DNA of 64,000 nt from Rostratula benghalensis. Taxonomy: Eukaryota > Chordata > Aves > Charadriiformes > Rostratulidae. Of this stretch, positions 36,217 through 48,424 are shown piece by piece (the first letter of the stretch is position 1; every line of letters begins with the position of its first letter). Under the pieces are notes generated by a model. That model was not told the origin of the DNA, did no database searches, and worked only from the letters and a program-made list of their open reading frames with translations. Position numbers and translations under genes: made by a program. The stretch is from assembly GCA_013399305.1 (NCBI GenBank), contig VXAI01000019.1, positions 5,644,276 through 5,708,275 on the forward strand, written 5' to 3'.

Positions 36217-36604
36217 AAAAATGAAGATCAGTAAAAAATAATGCATATTCTTCAAACATTTTCTGCATCAGTCAGGGGAACAGAACACTTGTTATCTACC
36301 ATCACTACAGGATGTAATGTTTATAAAAAGTCACTTTAGGTAGTCTGTATAAAAATCTCTGCTTCTTTAGAGACAGAATGAACAACAAATAAATGTATTC
36401 TATGTTCATTTTAAAACTTTCTTGCAATAGGAGTCAGGAAAATGAGCAAAATAAAGAGTTCTGCAGGCTCCTTGTTAGTCAACAGAGGTTGATGTCTGTT
36501 TCACAAATTTGATGCAGTTACTTAAAAATGAAACCTGGGGGAGAAAAATCTAAAACTGGGGGAAGAAGAAAAGTAAACCTCACAGCTTCCCTCATATGGA
36601 CAGA

Positions 36605-36981
36605 AAGATGGAGCCCCTCTGCTGTGAGGACAGGCTGAGAGAGTTGGGGGGTGGGGGAGGTTCAGCCTGGGCTCCAGGAGAGGGCCTCCTGATCAGGGGA
36701 TGGAGCGATAGGATGAGAGGTAGAGGTTTTAAACTGAAAGAGGGGAGATATAGACAAGATATTATGAAGAACTTCTTTGCTGTGAGGGTGATGAGACCCT
36801 GACCCAGGTTGCCCAGAGAAGCTGTGGCTGCCCCATCCCTGGAGGGGTTCAAGGCCAGGCTGGATGGGGCTTGGAGCAACCTGGGCTGGTGGGAGGTGTC
36901 CCTGCCCAGGGCAGGGGGCTGGAACTGGGTGCTCTTTACGGTCCCTTCCAACCCAAACCCTTCTATGATTCTGCGATTCTT
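36605..36981 (+). mobile_element. CR1 LINE 3' fragment
   Basis: It begins at the ATGGAGCCCCTCTGCTGTGA block, continues through TTCAGCCTGGGCTCCAGGAG and the TTGCCCAGAGAAGCTGTGGC block, and ends GGTCCCTTCCAACCCAAACC followed by TTCTATGATTCTGCGATTCT. It is 5' truncated at about 380 bases and relatively little decayed. The 151-179 codon frames on its reverse strand are shadows. Confidence 0.9.
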
Positions 36982-39885
36982 CAGTTGGCATTTTCCTCTG
37001 AGGGTATGAAGACCCAACAGCAGCGTTTGAAAAGGAGCTAAAGCTATTCCTGCTGGCTGGAAGACCTCCACAAAGCAAGGCTGCAAACCTTCCGAAGACA
37101 AAACTGAAAATAGCCATAAGTTAGGATGCATGGATAAGGCCTGAGGCTGTGCTGGCTGTTAAGTTGCCAAGCAAGCCCTGCAGAGAAATACAGCTTGCAC
37201 GGAGGGAGGACTAAGACGCTAGATAAACTGCTCTGTGAAGAAGAGGAGCCTCTTCAGAGGAACTCAGTACGGGGTTACACTGACAGTTTCTGTTCCTCCT
37301 TGGGAGGAACGATTTGCAGGAACTTTTGTGAACTCTGACCTCAAGAGGAAATGTCTGACTCATTTGCAGGATTTGAATAAGATGTGGGTTTGTTTTTTTC
37401 TTGAAGGACTGAGAGAGCTGAGTGAGAAAGGAAACACAAGGACAGAAAAAGTGAAATAATGTGGTGTGCTCCTGTAAAGAGAACGACAGTGAGAATATGT
37501 AATGAAAAGATAGAGAGGCAAAGAAAGTCAGGAGAGCAGAAATGATGCGGTATAAACTAAAAATGAACACCAAAATGAGCTCAGGACAGAAACTGGTGGC
37601 AGACAGAATAATTAGCACCCAGTATGGCAACACCAGGGAGAAGTGATACAGCAAGCCTGGAAACACAGAAGAGTCTAAGAGGAAAAACTGAATGGAGGAA
37701 GAGAACAAAGAAAACTTCAAGGGGAGAAACTTTGTGCCTCATTTACTTCAGAGGAAAGTAATAAATTCTGAGAGAGACAGCACTGAGTAATTCATTATTC
37801 AGCAGCAACTAAAAAGGCCTAAATACTTTCCTGCACTCGTTTAAATTGAAATTCATCCTTTGTGCCATCAACAACTTCCCTTCACTATCTTTTTGACAAG
37901 AATTTCCCTTTCCCCCCGCCGTCTTCTTACTCACCCTATCTCAATGGGCTCCTGATGTATGCAAGTATAACTCCTTCTTGAACCATACCTCCCAAGTTTA
38001 CTTCTGCATTTGCTCAGAGCTCTTCTGCACGGTCCACTTTTGTGCGGGAACAAAGCCACAGAAATCTAGGGAAACTTAAAAACTAAAACAAGTGGGGTGG
38101 AGAACTTGACGTAGGAACAACATGTGAGAAGCAATGAGCATCAGCAGGGGCGCCAACAGTCCCCAGGCAGAGAGCACAGCACAAGGGTTTCTGCATTTCT
38201 GTTTGGAGAACAAAGCTACCTGTGTGTCAGCTTCATCATCTGAACAGGCTGTCGATCATTCAACTCCCCCTTCCACAGCTCAGAGTTAATTTCAAACAGT
38301 TTGACAGTAGTGAGGTTTCAAAAATAATACATCTCCCAAGTCACTACAAGGGAAATGAAGTAGATTGCATGTGACATGCAAGAGCTGGGCACACAGTCAC
38401 AGGACTGAGCTGAAAATAGCCTTGTGAAGGTTTCTGGAAATGAAAGGAGGACCTGAGGAAGCTGCCATGAAGGGGCTGGTGAGGACACACAGAAGAGGGG
38501 AGAAAGAAGAGTGAAGGGTAGGAGCTGATAGTATTGCTGTGATCCTGTGACACGGGATCCACAGGCACCATCAGTCACTGTCTCCATGTACAGCACCTCA
38601 TAGTCAAAGCTGAAACTCCACATAAACAGAGGACGTTCGCAAAATGGTTTTTCTTTCACAATGAACTGATGAGTAATCAAACTTTTTGAGTCCCAGTCAT
38701 GCTATAATTAGGGTACTGTTGTAGCCTGGAAACCTAGAGAATTATTAGTGATAGAGGGTGACTAGTAAGATGTGCAAGGCACTCTGCCAATGTTCTTAAT
38801 GCTCAAGAGCTCTGTTTCGTACAAACTTATCCCCTTGTCCCCTACTCCCCTGCTCTGACTTTCTTTCTCAAAACAGCAACAAACCAAAATCACTCAGACA
38901 CAGACAAGAAGAGTCCCAAACATGATGAAAAATCCCCCTAGAAATGTGGGGAGTAGCAGAGACTCATTCTGTCACAACATTCATTTACCACTCCTAACGC
39001 TGTAGAGTGAAAATTTATTAGCTAATGCCTGCATAACATGGAGTAAAGCACTGTGTAACTTGATTAAGTTTACATTAGCATTCCTTACTACTGTATTTAA
39101 CTGTCCCATCTATTCAGACTGCATCAGCTGTCACATCTCCCTCTCTGCTCCCCAGGTCCCTGCTCCCTCCCTGCACGAGCTGTATCCTCTTGTCACAACC
39201 TTTAATTGTCTCTTCTTCAGCTCTAGCCAACATCAGCAGACAGGAAAGGCTGGAGGTTGTTTGCCCTGATGGATCACTTCTTTGCCATAATTCTGGTTCT
39301 ACCTCTCTTTCAAACCATCCCTTTCAGAGCATCACATTTTTAGCCTTACCTTAAAGGTCACACTAAAACTCTTTCTCCTGTAATCACCCCACTCCGCTGG
39401 TACCTCCCAGGTTTTGTCTCATATTTCAGCAGAACTAAGACTTTGATTAGGGCAAACAAAAGAATCACACATTTCAAAAGAAGTTCTTCGGCTGACTGTG
39501 TGAGACACAAGACTTCCCACAGCAATTTTGTTCAAAGGACAGTGTTTCTTTCTGAGAAACTCCACACAACCTGCTCTGGCAGAGCCCTAGCTGACTACCA
39601 GCCCCAAATGCTCTCTGTTTATTTAAAGAATGAACAATTTACCTTTAATAATGCAAAGCCTCCTTCAGAAAGGTGGGGAAGTACCCAAAGAACTACCCCA
39701 AGTTGACCTCCTCTTTGCTGGTGTGTGTTACCTGCAGGTAAGGCACCCAGCTGCACTTCTACACCCTGCCGAATTTCTACTGGGAGGATGCAGCCGAGCT
39801 GCTGGCACCTGGTCCCTGTGCTCACATCTCCGAGAGAAACCAGTCCCAACTTGTAAAGAATGCTTCATTGCTAGAAGATCCCAAT

Positions 39886-39960
39886 CTTGAAAAAAAAAGA
39901 AAAAAGAAAAAAACCACAAACCAAAAAAACCCCAAAAAACCCAAACCAAACCCCAAAACA
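39886..39960. repeat. A-rich tract with CC interruptions
   Basis: Purine AAAAAG repeats change to AAACCAAACC/AAAACCCC-type sequence with no T or G over about 50 bases. Confidence 0.85.
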
Positions 39961-42306
39961 TAAGCTTCTACAGTAAGTGTTGAGAAGCTTCACATTATGC
40001 TTTTGGAGGGGAGGGGAGGGAAGTTGCTTCTTGAAATCCTTTCAATTCCCACTTAAGACAACACTCAGAATTTCTTAGTACAATCATTGATTAAAAATCC
40101 TTCTAACTAAAGAACAATTCACTTCAGCGACCGATCTCAAGGTGACATTTAAAGGATGGGCAATTTCTATTCCTTTAAAAAAGTCTCTTAATGGAATAAA
40201 TGGAAAGTTAAACTCGAAACACACGGGCAATTAACTATAAGTGAATAATGAAAATATTTAACAATTGCCAATGAAATCTCTTTTGATTTAATATGAGTTT
40301 GTAGAGAAGCTCCACGCCAGAACCAAGCTATAGGTAATTGTGTTTCTTACCAAGTAAGTTTAGGTGCAAGACTGAAAGCCAGGAAGACTGCAGGCTTTGG
40401 CTCGCTTACAGGACAAGGAAAGCACAAACAGAACAAGGAAGAGAATTCTTCCCACAGTGACAGTCAAGATGCCTCAAGACAAGTCCATATGGACTACCCA
40501 CGTGGATGAGGAGGTAGTTGAATTTCCATCCTGTTTCAATTATTTCCAATTCCACTTTAATACAAAATGGAGTGGAAGTATCACTAACTCATTATTGGCA
40601 TGGTGTTATACCTAATATGAAACTATTTGTGCTTTTCTTACTCTATAGAGAAGGACACAAATGCCATTCCAGTACAGGTTCTTCCAAGCATGAACTTTTT
40701 CCTGAATTGTCTTGAGATATATTTTTTGTGGGCACAGAAAGAGGACCATTCATGAGATGCATTCACAATCCAAAGGCAGGATCTGGAAGGTTTCTTGACC
40801 TATACAATGGAGGAGAGAGGCTCATACCCATCTTAAAGTGAAGGACCCTGTGGCATATTAGGACATTTGAGAAGTTCCTTCAGCTGCATTAGCTACATTC
40901 AGCAGCATCTAAACTTCTTACGAAAATTTTGAACTTTCTCTCCCTCTGAGGAGTGAGCTGGGACTGAAGAAAGGCAGGTATCAGAAGAGGGAGAAAACGC
41001 ATGGGACCAGCACCTGAACTTGGTGGCATCAAAATTTTGTCTCTGTATTTGCACGGCCTGAGGAGCACACTCAGAAACCCACAGTAATGAGAGATCCAGT
41101 CTGTACTGAAGAGCTTTGCCAACGTAGTAGAATTTACTAGAAAGCCACAGCTTAAGCTAGCAAAATTTAATGTGCAGATGTGGCGATGCTGACAGAAGAG
41201 TGCTCTTTTTAAAACCACTGATGTAGATAAGCCCCGAGACTGGAGCCGGCCTGATGGATATCACAGGCTCTTAACGCACGCAGGTGAAAGGATGAGCACA
41301 CCCAGCAGGGTGAATGAAGGGGTTCATGCTGCTTGGCTCTCATCATCTCAGAACATATTCATCTTCTGGGGGGTGTCATTCAGCTGGGAACAATGAATGG
41401 GCAACTCCACACCTCCCATTCATGCCTTGTTGTGCTGCCTGGAGCTGTCGGGCAGGATTAGCGATACAGTTTGTGTGTGTCTGTAAGTCATTTGGGGCTT
41501 CCGATAAGCAAGTGTAAGAAAGAAAAAGATTTAACATAGGATATAAACTGGTGTTCGGGCAGTCTATTCACATAGGGAAAACAGGAAGGATAAAGGAAAT
41601 CCTAATATTGCCTTACATCAGTTAGGATCTCCATTTAAGTTAATTTAAATATATACAATCAAAGAATTCTCACACACAGACAGCAGGGAGTGCAAACAAC
41701 AGAAAACTCCAAACAAACCCACAAACACCAAGCGCAGCTGTAACACAGAAAAAAAGACTTGCACAGAGTTTGAAAGAGAGTGATGGAGGCCAGAGCAAAG
41801 CAGGTTGGAAAGGTGAGGAGACATTTTACACCTCTGTGGACTGACTCAGCACAGAACCATCGGATCTTGCTTCCCTAATGTCTAAAAAGCTCAACTGAAC
41901 ATTACATAGATAGTGAAATATGTATGTGTACATTTTAATTACATATACTTATATGTTACATACATATAAAAAAATAAAAAAACACCTATGGAGGACATAT
42001 TGTGGGGACAGTATTATTAGAAGTCACCTTCTTTTGATTCTAAAAGTAACAAAACCCACTGCGTATCTAACCTAAGTCATACCAGCTTGAGAAATTTAAG
42101 TCATTAATTTGACTCCTTACCCCTTCAGCAGCTGTATATTCCAAACCACTTTAATGTTGATAATTTGGCTCTTCACAATAATGAGTTCTTTATGGTAAAA
42201 GTGATCAAACCAAGACAACCAGGGAATACTAGAGGAAGGGGCAAGGCAGGAATGTTCATAGAACTATGTAAGTTCAGGTTTTAAATAGTTTCCCTTCCCC
42301 TTGTTT

Positions 42307-42376
42307 AAAAACAAAAAACAAAAACAAAAAACAAAACACAACAACATCAACAACAAAAAAACCCCAGAAAAACCCC
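42307..42376. repeat. A-rich tract with C interruptions
   Basis: Repeated AAAAACA and ACAACA units, ending in AAAAACCCC. Confidence 0.85.
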
Positions 42377-43599
42377 CAAGGGACTCGCCCCCATCGAAAT
42401 AAACATGGAAATTTTTACATTTAGGTGACAAAAAAATTAGTCAGATGTGCAAAATACCATTGTGGAGATGAATTCCGTGCTGGTTTTGAAGCTAGAAAAA
42501 CATAAAACTGTAATTGCTCCCAATTCCTTTTATCTATTTACTCAATTAAAAAGAAATTTATTATGGAAACAAAACCAGCATCTCCAGCTAATAATAGCAA
42601 TATATTGCTAACTACGTATTGCTGTGCATTGTCTTACCTGCTACCCCCCCATGGCTATGTTCCTGTGTACCTGAAGCAGAAATTAGTAGCTTGTAGCAGA
42701 TGTGCCAAATTTATCAGAAGCTGCTGCCTCAGAGAGGAAAAGTACTGTCTATCAGCAAGTCAAAAAACATTACTGTGAGGCTGCATCTCCCAGCTCCTGT
42801 TTAAGCTCTTCTTTACCTTTCACAACAGCATGGCAACAAAAACAACACCAGCACGGGCTGGTACGTGACTCTGGTTTAAAGGGCGCTGCCTGTCCTGGAG
42901 AATTGTTAGTTTAGAGACTGTCAGTGATTCAGTAACAGCTACAACATCAGGAACTAATGAAGGACTATCTTACCTCACTGGGATGTCAGTCCTGAAAGCT
43001 CAAGCCCACCACTTCGGTGTGCGCCACGCTTGTGGTAGGACACAACGCAGTGTCCTTAGAAAGTAATCTGTCAGTCTCGGCTTCAGAACACCTTATCCAT
43101 AAAATCATGAAGCAGGTTGGCTTTGTCAAATAAGACATAGTTCAGATTCGCAAAGTACTGTTTGCCAGAATCCCAGTGATAAAATTCTAGAGTCCTCGTT
43201 TTCATGCAATGGCAGAAAAAAAAAATTACTCGGGAGTTTTTTGAGGCAGGCTATGTTCTCCCCATAGACTGAAGAGGAAGCCAGCAGGATTTGGCAAATG
43301 CTTGCAAGAAATTGAAACTTATTAAAAAAAAAAAAAAATCAAACGGAACAGCTTTGCTTGTTTTTTAAGAAAGAAAGATGAAGGGCAGTAGCAACCATTA
43401 ACAGCGTTCCCTTCCCTGCTCCCATTTGCAGATGCCCCCAGGGTTTCAAAGACCCATCCAAGAGGAGAGAACCTGTCCTCCAGGGCTCCATCACCGAGCA
43501 GGCCTGAAGGAACGTGGGCAGGGCCATCCTAAGCTTCTCCTGCTGAGGCTGGGACACGGAGCAGCCATAGGGGAGTTATGAAGCCAGGAGAGCAACAAG

Positions 43600-43648
43600 G
43601 AGAAGATGGACACGGCCTTGGAGAAGATGGACACGGCCTTGGAGAAGA
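43600..43648. repeat. 21-bp tandem duplication
   Basis: Two identical 21-bp units (GAGAAGATGGACACGGCCTTG) are followed by a partial third (GAGAAGA). The identity suggests a recent duplication. Confidence 0.9.
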
Positions 43649-45389
43649 CCAGAAGACTACCTTTTCTCCTTAGGCAGCACAGCATTAGCTTACTGCTTCT
43701 ATCTACTTTGTTTTGTCATAAAAAGAAAAAAAACACCTTTTCAGCCAGGTTTAAATAAGAAGTTTCTGACCTGCAGCTGTGACTTCAGTCAGGCTGTTTG
43801 AGTGCATTTGGAGTGCTGACCAACACGGTTCACTCTGACAGGATATATGAGCCAGATGCTGATGACTTCAGAAAGCTTTAATCTAATTATATTTCTATAT
43901 ACAAAGTAGCCCAATAAATGTGATTCTTGCCAATGCTAGTCAAAGGCCAGAGGCTTTGTGCTAACCTGGAAGCTCCGGGCCTGGGGTTGTTTTGACCTGA
44001 GGTGGCTGAGCCCAGCCTGTACCTGAAAACACCATGGGGGAAACCTGTTCCCCCACAGGCTACAATAAAACACATAAAATCAGCCCCAGGTGGGGTCAAG
44101 ATCAAGAAGAAAGCCATCCCCACCACAAACTCTGTGCTGCATGGGGTGGAAGGCAGGGAATGTTGGGGATCTCCTGGAGACACCCCCTGACACACGCAGC
44201 CGCCATTTTGTTCCCCCCTCACAACCCAGAGGAACACTGGGAGGGTGAACGGAACACCAAAGAGGGGTAAGGCACGGGGAAGTTCCGTTAAACATTTTAA
44301 AATGCATTATTAAAGAGGTTTTTCTACATTACTGTGGGCTATTAGGACTGTTAAAACATTAGGAAATTCTTAGTTCTTTATCTATGGCACATGCCCTTCT
44401 ATCTCAACGATTCAGAGCGTATCAATAAAGCACATCTTCCCAGCCACAAGGAATAGCTTTTTAAAAGCAAATAGGGAACTGTGAAAACTTCATGAGGCTT
44501 TAAAAAACTGAGGTTCCTGAGAGCTACAGATCATTAGTTCTCCTGCCACTTTCCACTGCTGTTTGCTTACTCTCTCCATACGCAAAACCTTTGTCTTCAG
44601 TAACGTGTAGCATTTTCCTACTTCATGGAAACTATAAACATATTTTAAGCAAGCAAAATTACATGACATCAAAAGAAGTCTTCCCTTCTACCCCATATCA
44701 GTTATAACCAAACCAATCTTATTGCCTATATTTGAAGTACATTTTACTACTGTGGCAATTGGCTTATTTGTTTAGATGGATAGGTGATTTATATCCCTAG
44801 TAATTATATTATGGGTTAAAAGATCCACTTTATTACTATCACTGTAATCAACTCATGAAGATTACTTGCTGAAACAGCAAACCATTTTCACAGAGCTGCT
44901 TTGTTCCATTTACTGCTAAGATTAATATTAACTTTTATTTCAACACAGATCCTTACGAAAGAGAAAAATATTCTATTTCTTGATCCTTTGGAAGAATCTG
45001 CCCTCACTCCCACAGCCCTTAAACACCCAAATTCACAGACACAGTTCTGTGAAATGAATCCTTTGATGAGCTCCAGGATCAGGCACATTCACAAAAAAAA
45101 CCCCCAACTCCTGTCTCTATACCCCGCTGCTGCCACCATTGCTACTGTTTATAAGGTTTTGGTACCATGAATAATTCAGAATCTCATCTGTTTTTTTCAG
45201 AGTAAAGACAATGTTGAGAGAAAAAGGTTGCTTTTTTGGTTTTGTTTTGTGGGGGTTTTTTTGCCCCTCCCTTCCAACCACTGACTTTCCCATCCCAGCA
45301 CTGGTCCGATCGCCTGATACACCCGGAGTCTAACATCCATCCCCTGACAGCTCCCTAGCAGCAGTTCATCTATTTAGCTTAGAGTGCTT

Positions 45390-45409
45390 AAAAAAAAAAA
45401 AAAAAAAAA
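45390..45409. repeat. Poly-A run (20)
   Basis: A homopolymer followed by GAAGAATAGG; no retroelement body recognised upstream. Confidence 0.85.
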
Positions 45410-47401
45410 GAAGAATAGGAGCACAAAGGAATGACAAGTTTCAGTGGTGATACACGCAGTGCCAGTGCTCACTGGTAGCTGTAGCTACTTCACATCCTTG
45501 ATGTACAGTAGGCCCGTGTTTAATTATAAAATAGACAGATGTCAGCAGACGTATTGTAACCAGGCAATCTGGTGCCGATGCACAGAAACAGTGGTACTTG
45601 AAAAACATTTATTAAAAATAAAGATGAGCAGCATAATCACCTGTTTTCCAAAGACTAACACTTGAGAACACTCCCCCCAGGCCTTTTTGAAAAGACTGTA
45701 AATTCGCTGCCGCTTCTCTCTTTAATCTTGTGATTAAAAAGTACACTGGAAGGCTGTCAATATCTACACATACAATATGTGGTTTTATTTGAAAATGGTA
45801 TCTGTCGGAGCAAGACAGATTTATGCAATATAGTATTTAAGGGTTTAATTGCTGTTTACTTGAATCTTCTCCTCCCCTCACTTAAATTTTAACCTTTTTT
45901 AGGCCAAGAAAGCTTGTTTTAAATACACATGCCAAGGGATCTGTATTACAGTGAACGCTTAATTTTCCAAATTTTAACTTGAAATTTTATTGAACTCTAC
46001 CACACACCTGACTGAAGGATTCTGAACTGAACCACGAGTTTGTGTCTAACCATCAAGAAAGCTACAGTATTCTTTGACACACAAAAAAATATCTGCCAGT
46101 TAATACAGAGGAGCATGGTATGTCAGTATTTTCACCCATCTGTTTCATTGTTTTCTTCCTCAGGCTGAAATCAAGCTGATGGTCAAGGTAGATGACCACC
46201 TAAAGGAAAATGAAAGATTACGATGCTTCCCCTGTCAAAGAAAAAAATAAAACAAAAAAATTGAAAAACCAAACCCCAAACACTCTCCGCAGGGAAAACA
46301 AACGACTCCTCTCCCCATTTCCTAGTGTTTAAATAAGGTTGCAGGTTGAGGTTTGTTACCTGACATCTTTTCCCAATTTCCTTCCTTCTTGCCAAATAAC
46401 CTCAGATGTATCACAAAATGTCAAATTTGGTCTCCCTGGTTTTACTGAGGGACTTTTCAATGTCTTAGTTACACAGATCAATGAACTTCTCTCTCTGACT
46501 TCAGCAGAAAGAACAAGAGCACTCTATGGAGGGTAACCTTTCTACCAAGCATCCTTCACTCAGAACCACCTCCCCATTCATGACTAAAATCAACATTTTC
46601 ACACACACACACAAAAAAAGCCAACCCAAAAAACCCCCCAAACAAACCAACCACGCAACAACAAATAACACTTTGCACTTACTTGTCTGCTATAAATTTT
46701 GGTTTAATATTTTCTTGAGAGAAAAGAAAGACCAGAAATAGATAACTAACACTCTGAGAACAGGAAAAAGTCTCTGTTCCTAATTTAAAAGCTTCCTAAA
46801 CTTCTCACTTCTACACAGTCAGGCTGCACGAAGAGTCAAAAATGCTTATAAGCTTCCCACCTCTCAAATGCTGCATGTTTGCACCCTCCCATTGCAAACA
46901 TCCTGGGTAAAAGTGAGTAATCCAGACAGTCAGAGTGCATTCTGAGTTTTCAGCCATTTTGTATGACTATGTATCTCTAAAAAAAAAATTACATTAATAC
47001 CATGTGTAGGCTAGGTCAGGTACTAAAAGATGCTAATAAACATATGGGCCCATTTGCACAGCTCTAGGATAACAAGATATTCTTAGATGTCTGCTAAAAG
47101 GAACAATTGAAGCATCTGTTTTTATAGTAGAATTTACATATACTATATACATGTTCTAAATGACACAACAATTTTTGCAAACTTAAGAAAAGGAATACTA
47201 ATTAATGGGTTTTTTTAAACGTGAGGCAGGTATGCTGCCTGCATATTTGACAAGGGAGGGGGAACGCTGGGAGCACTTCAGAAGGGCTGCTGTTAGGCTA
47301 CTCTCCTAACGACTAACAGAGCAGCTACTGCACTTACAGATGGGAATAATACGAGCTGCAGTCCACAAAAGGCAGCTGCAGGCTCTCCTGAGTCACAACC
47401 T

Positions 47402-47665
47402 ATAGAATCATTTAGGTTGGAAAAGACCTTTATGATCATTGAGTCCAACCATTAACTAACACTGCCAAAACCACTGCAAACCCATGTCTCTCAGCACCAC
47501 ATCTACACGTCTTTTAAATCCCTCCAGGGATGGTGACTCCACCACTTCCCTGGGTAGCCTCTTCTTTCTGATGCTTGACAACCCTTTCAGTGAAGAAATT
47601 TTTCCTAATATCCATCCTAAATCTCCCCTGGTGCAACTTGAGGCTGTTTCCTCTGATTCTACACA
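47402..47665 (-). mobile_element. CR1 LINE 3' fragment
   Basis: Reverse-oriented CR1. The plus strand starts ATAGAATCATTTAGGTTGGA, continues through GATCATTGAGTCCAACCATT and CCTCCAGGGATGGTGACTCC, and fades near GGAGAGGAAACAGCC-equivalent sequence. It belongs to a different subfamily from the copy at 36605 (AAAGACCTTT/GAGTCCAACCAT type tail). Confidence 0.9.
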
Positions 47666-48396
47666 AACACTGAAGTCTTAGAAGCCAGCCTGCCTCTTCA
47701 GGACAAAATACCTCCCCAAAAGCCGTGGCAGAATAGGAGCGTAGAGGAGGCACGTCTATAAATTCATACTCTTAAGTTCAGCAACTTACTGCAGCTATTA
47801 AGATTTTATAGACAAGACACAATACAGAATAAGGTAAGCTCCACACAGCCAATGTTCAACAGAACAATAGGCACAGTAGCTCCCATTTAGACCAAGACTT
47901 TTAACTAAGGAATTGCAGTAATTAACTCCTTTATTCCAATATTTTGTCTCAAGCCAATAACAACCCACAGCACAGTGCACTGTAAAATTGCGTGTGATTT
48001 TCCTTGTTGGAGAGTTAAAGTTTGGGTTTCTCCCACTTCTACTGGAGAAGTGTGGAAGGAAACTGAGCAGCAGAGTGGAAGAGCCATTTACATTCAACCC
48101 AATGAATTTAAATGAATATCTACCAGCAGGTTTTACTGTCCAGCTCGGAGCCCTGTCCTTCTGGGCTGCTGCAATGAACACCAATACCCAGTGCTTACGA
48201 CCATGAATTATTTTCCTGGACTTGCCCACCACCAGTAAACTTCATGATGTACCAGAGTGAAAAAGGAAAGGCAAGCTAAAGTGAAGAGCTAAGAATTTAT
48301 CTTCAGCTGCAAACAAGAAACACTGGTTGGTATCGTGACTGCCATGTACGTTATATCCCTTATACCAGCAAGCACCAAGGCAAATCATACTAAGAA

Positions 48397-48424
48397 AAAA
48401 AATTAAAAATTAAAAATTAAAAAT
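48397..48424. repeat. (TTAAAAA)n short tandem repeat
   Basis: Four near-identical AAAAATT/TTAAAAA heptamer units. Confidence 0.85.

Larger units (their letters stand above)
31298..36604. other. Intronic stretch without recognisable genes
   Basis: Repeat-free, AT-rich complex stretches at 31600-31960 and 33140-33440 look like conserved non-coding DNA. A GC-richer block at 33490-33665 stands out from its surroundings. An ATT/ACT-rich degenerate tract lies at 35165-35243 and ends at a perfect palindrome, and an A-run/G-run junction lies at 36188-36216. Confidence 0.5.
36982..47401. other. Intronic stretch without recognisable genes
   Basis: The plus strand is strongly purine-rich at 37225-37770. 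A/C-rich tracts lie at 39886-39960 and 42307-42376, a 20-base poly-A at 45390-45409 and a 21-bp tandem duplication at 43600-43648. A GC-richer unexplained block lies at 43940-44275. Two complex, repeat-free segments (45720-45850 and 46860-47000) show no known feature. Confidence 0.5.

Noticed and set aside
36592..37131. Overlapping 179- and 151-codon minus-strand frames
   Set aside because: They are antisense to a plus-strand CR1 3' end.
37211..37720. 169-codon minus-strand open frame
   Set aside because: The plus strand is purine-biased here, which removes stops from the other strand; the product is low-complexity Ser/Phe/Leu.
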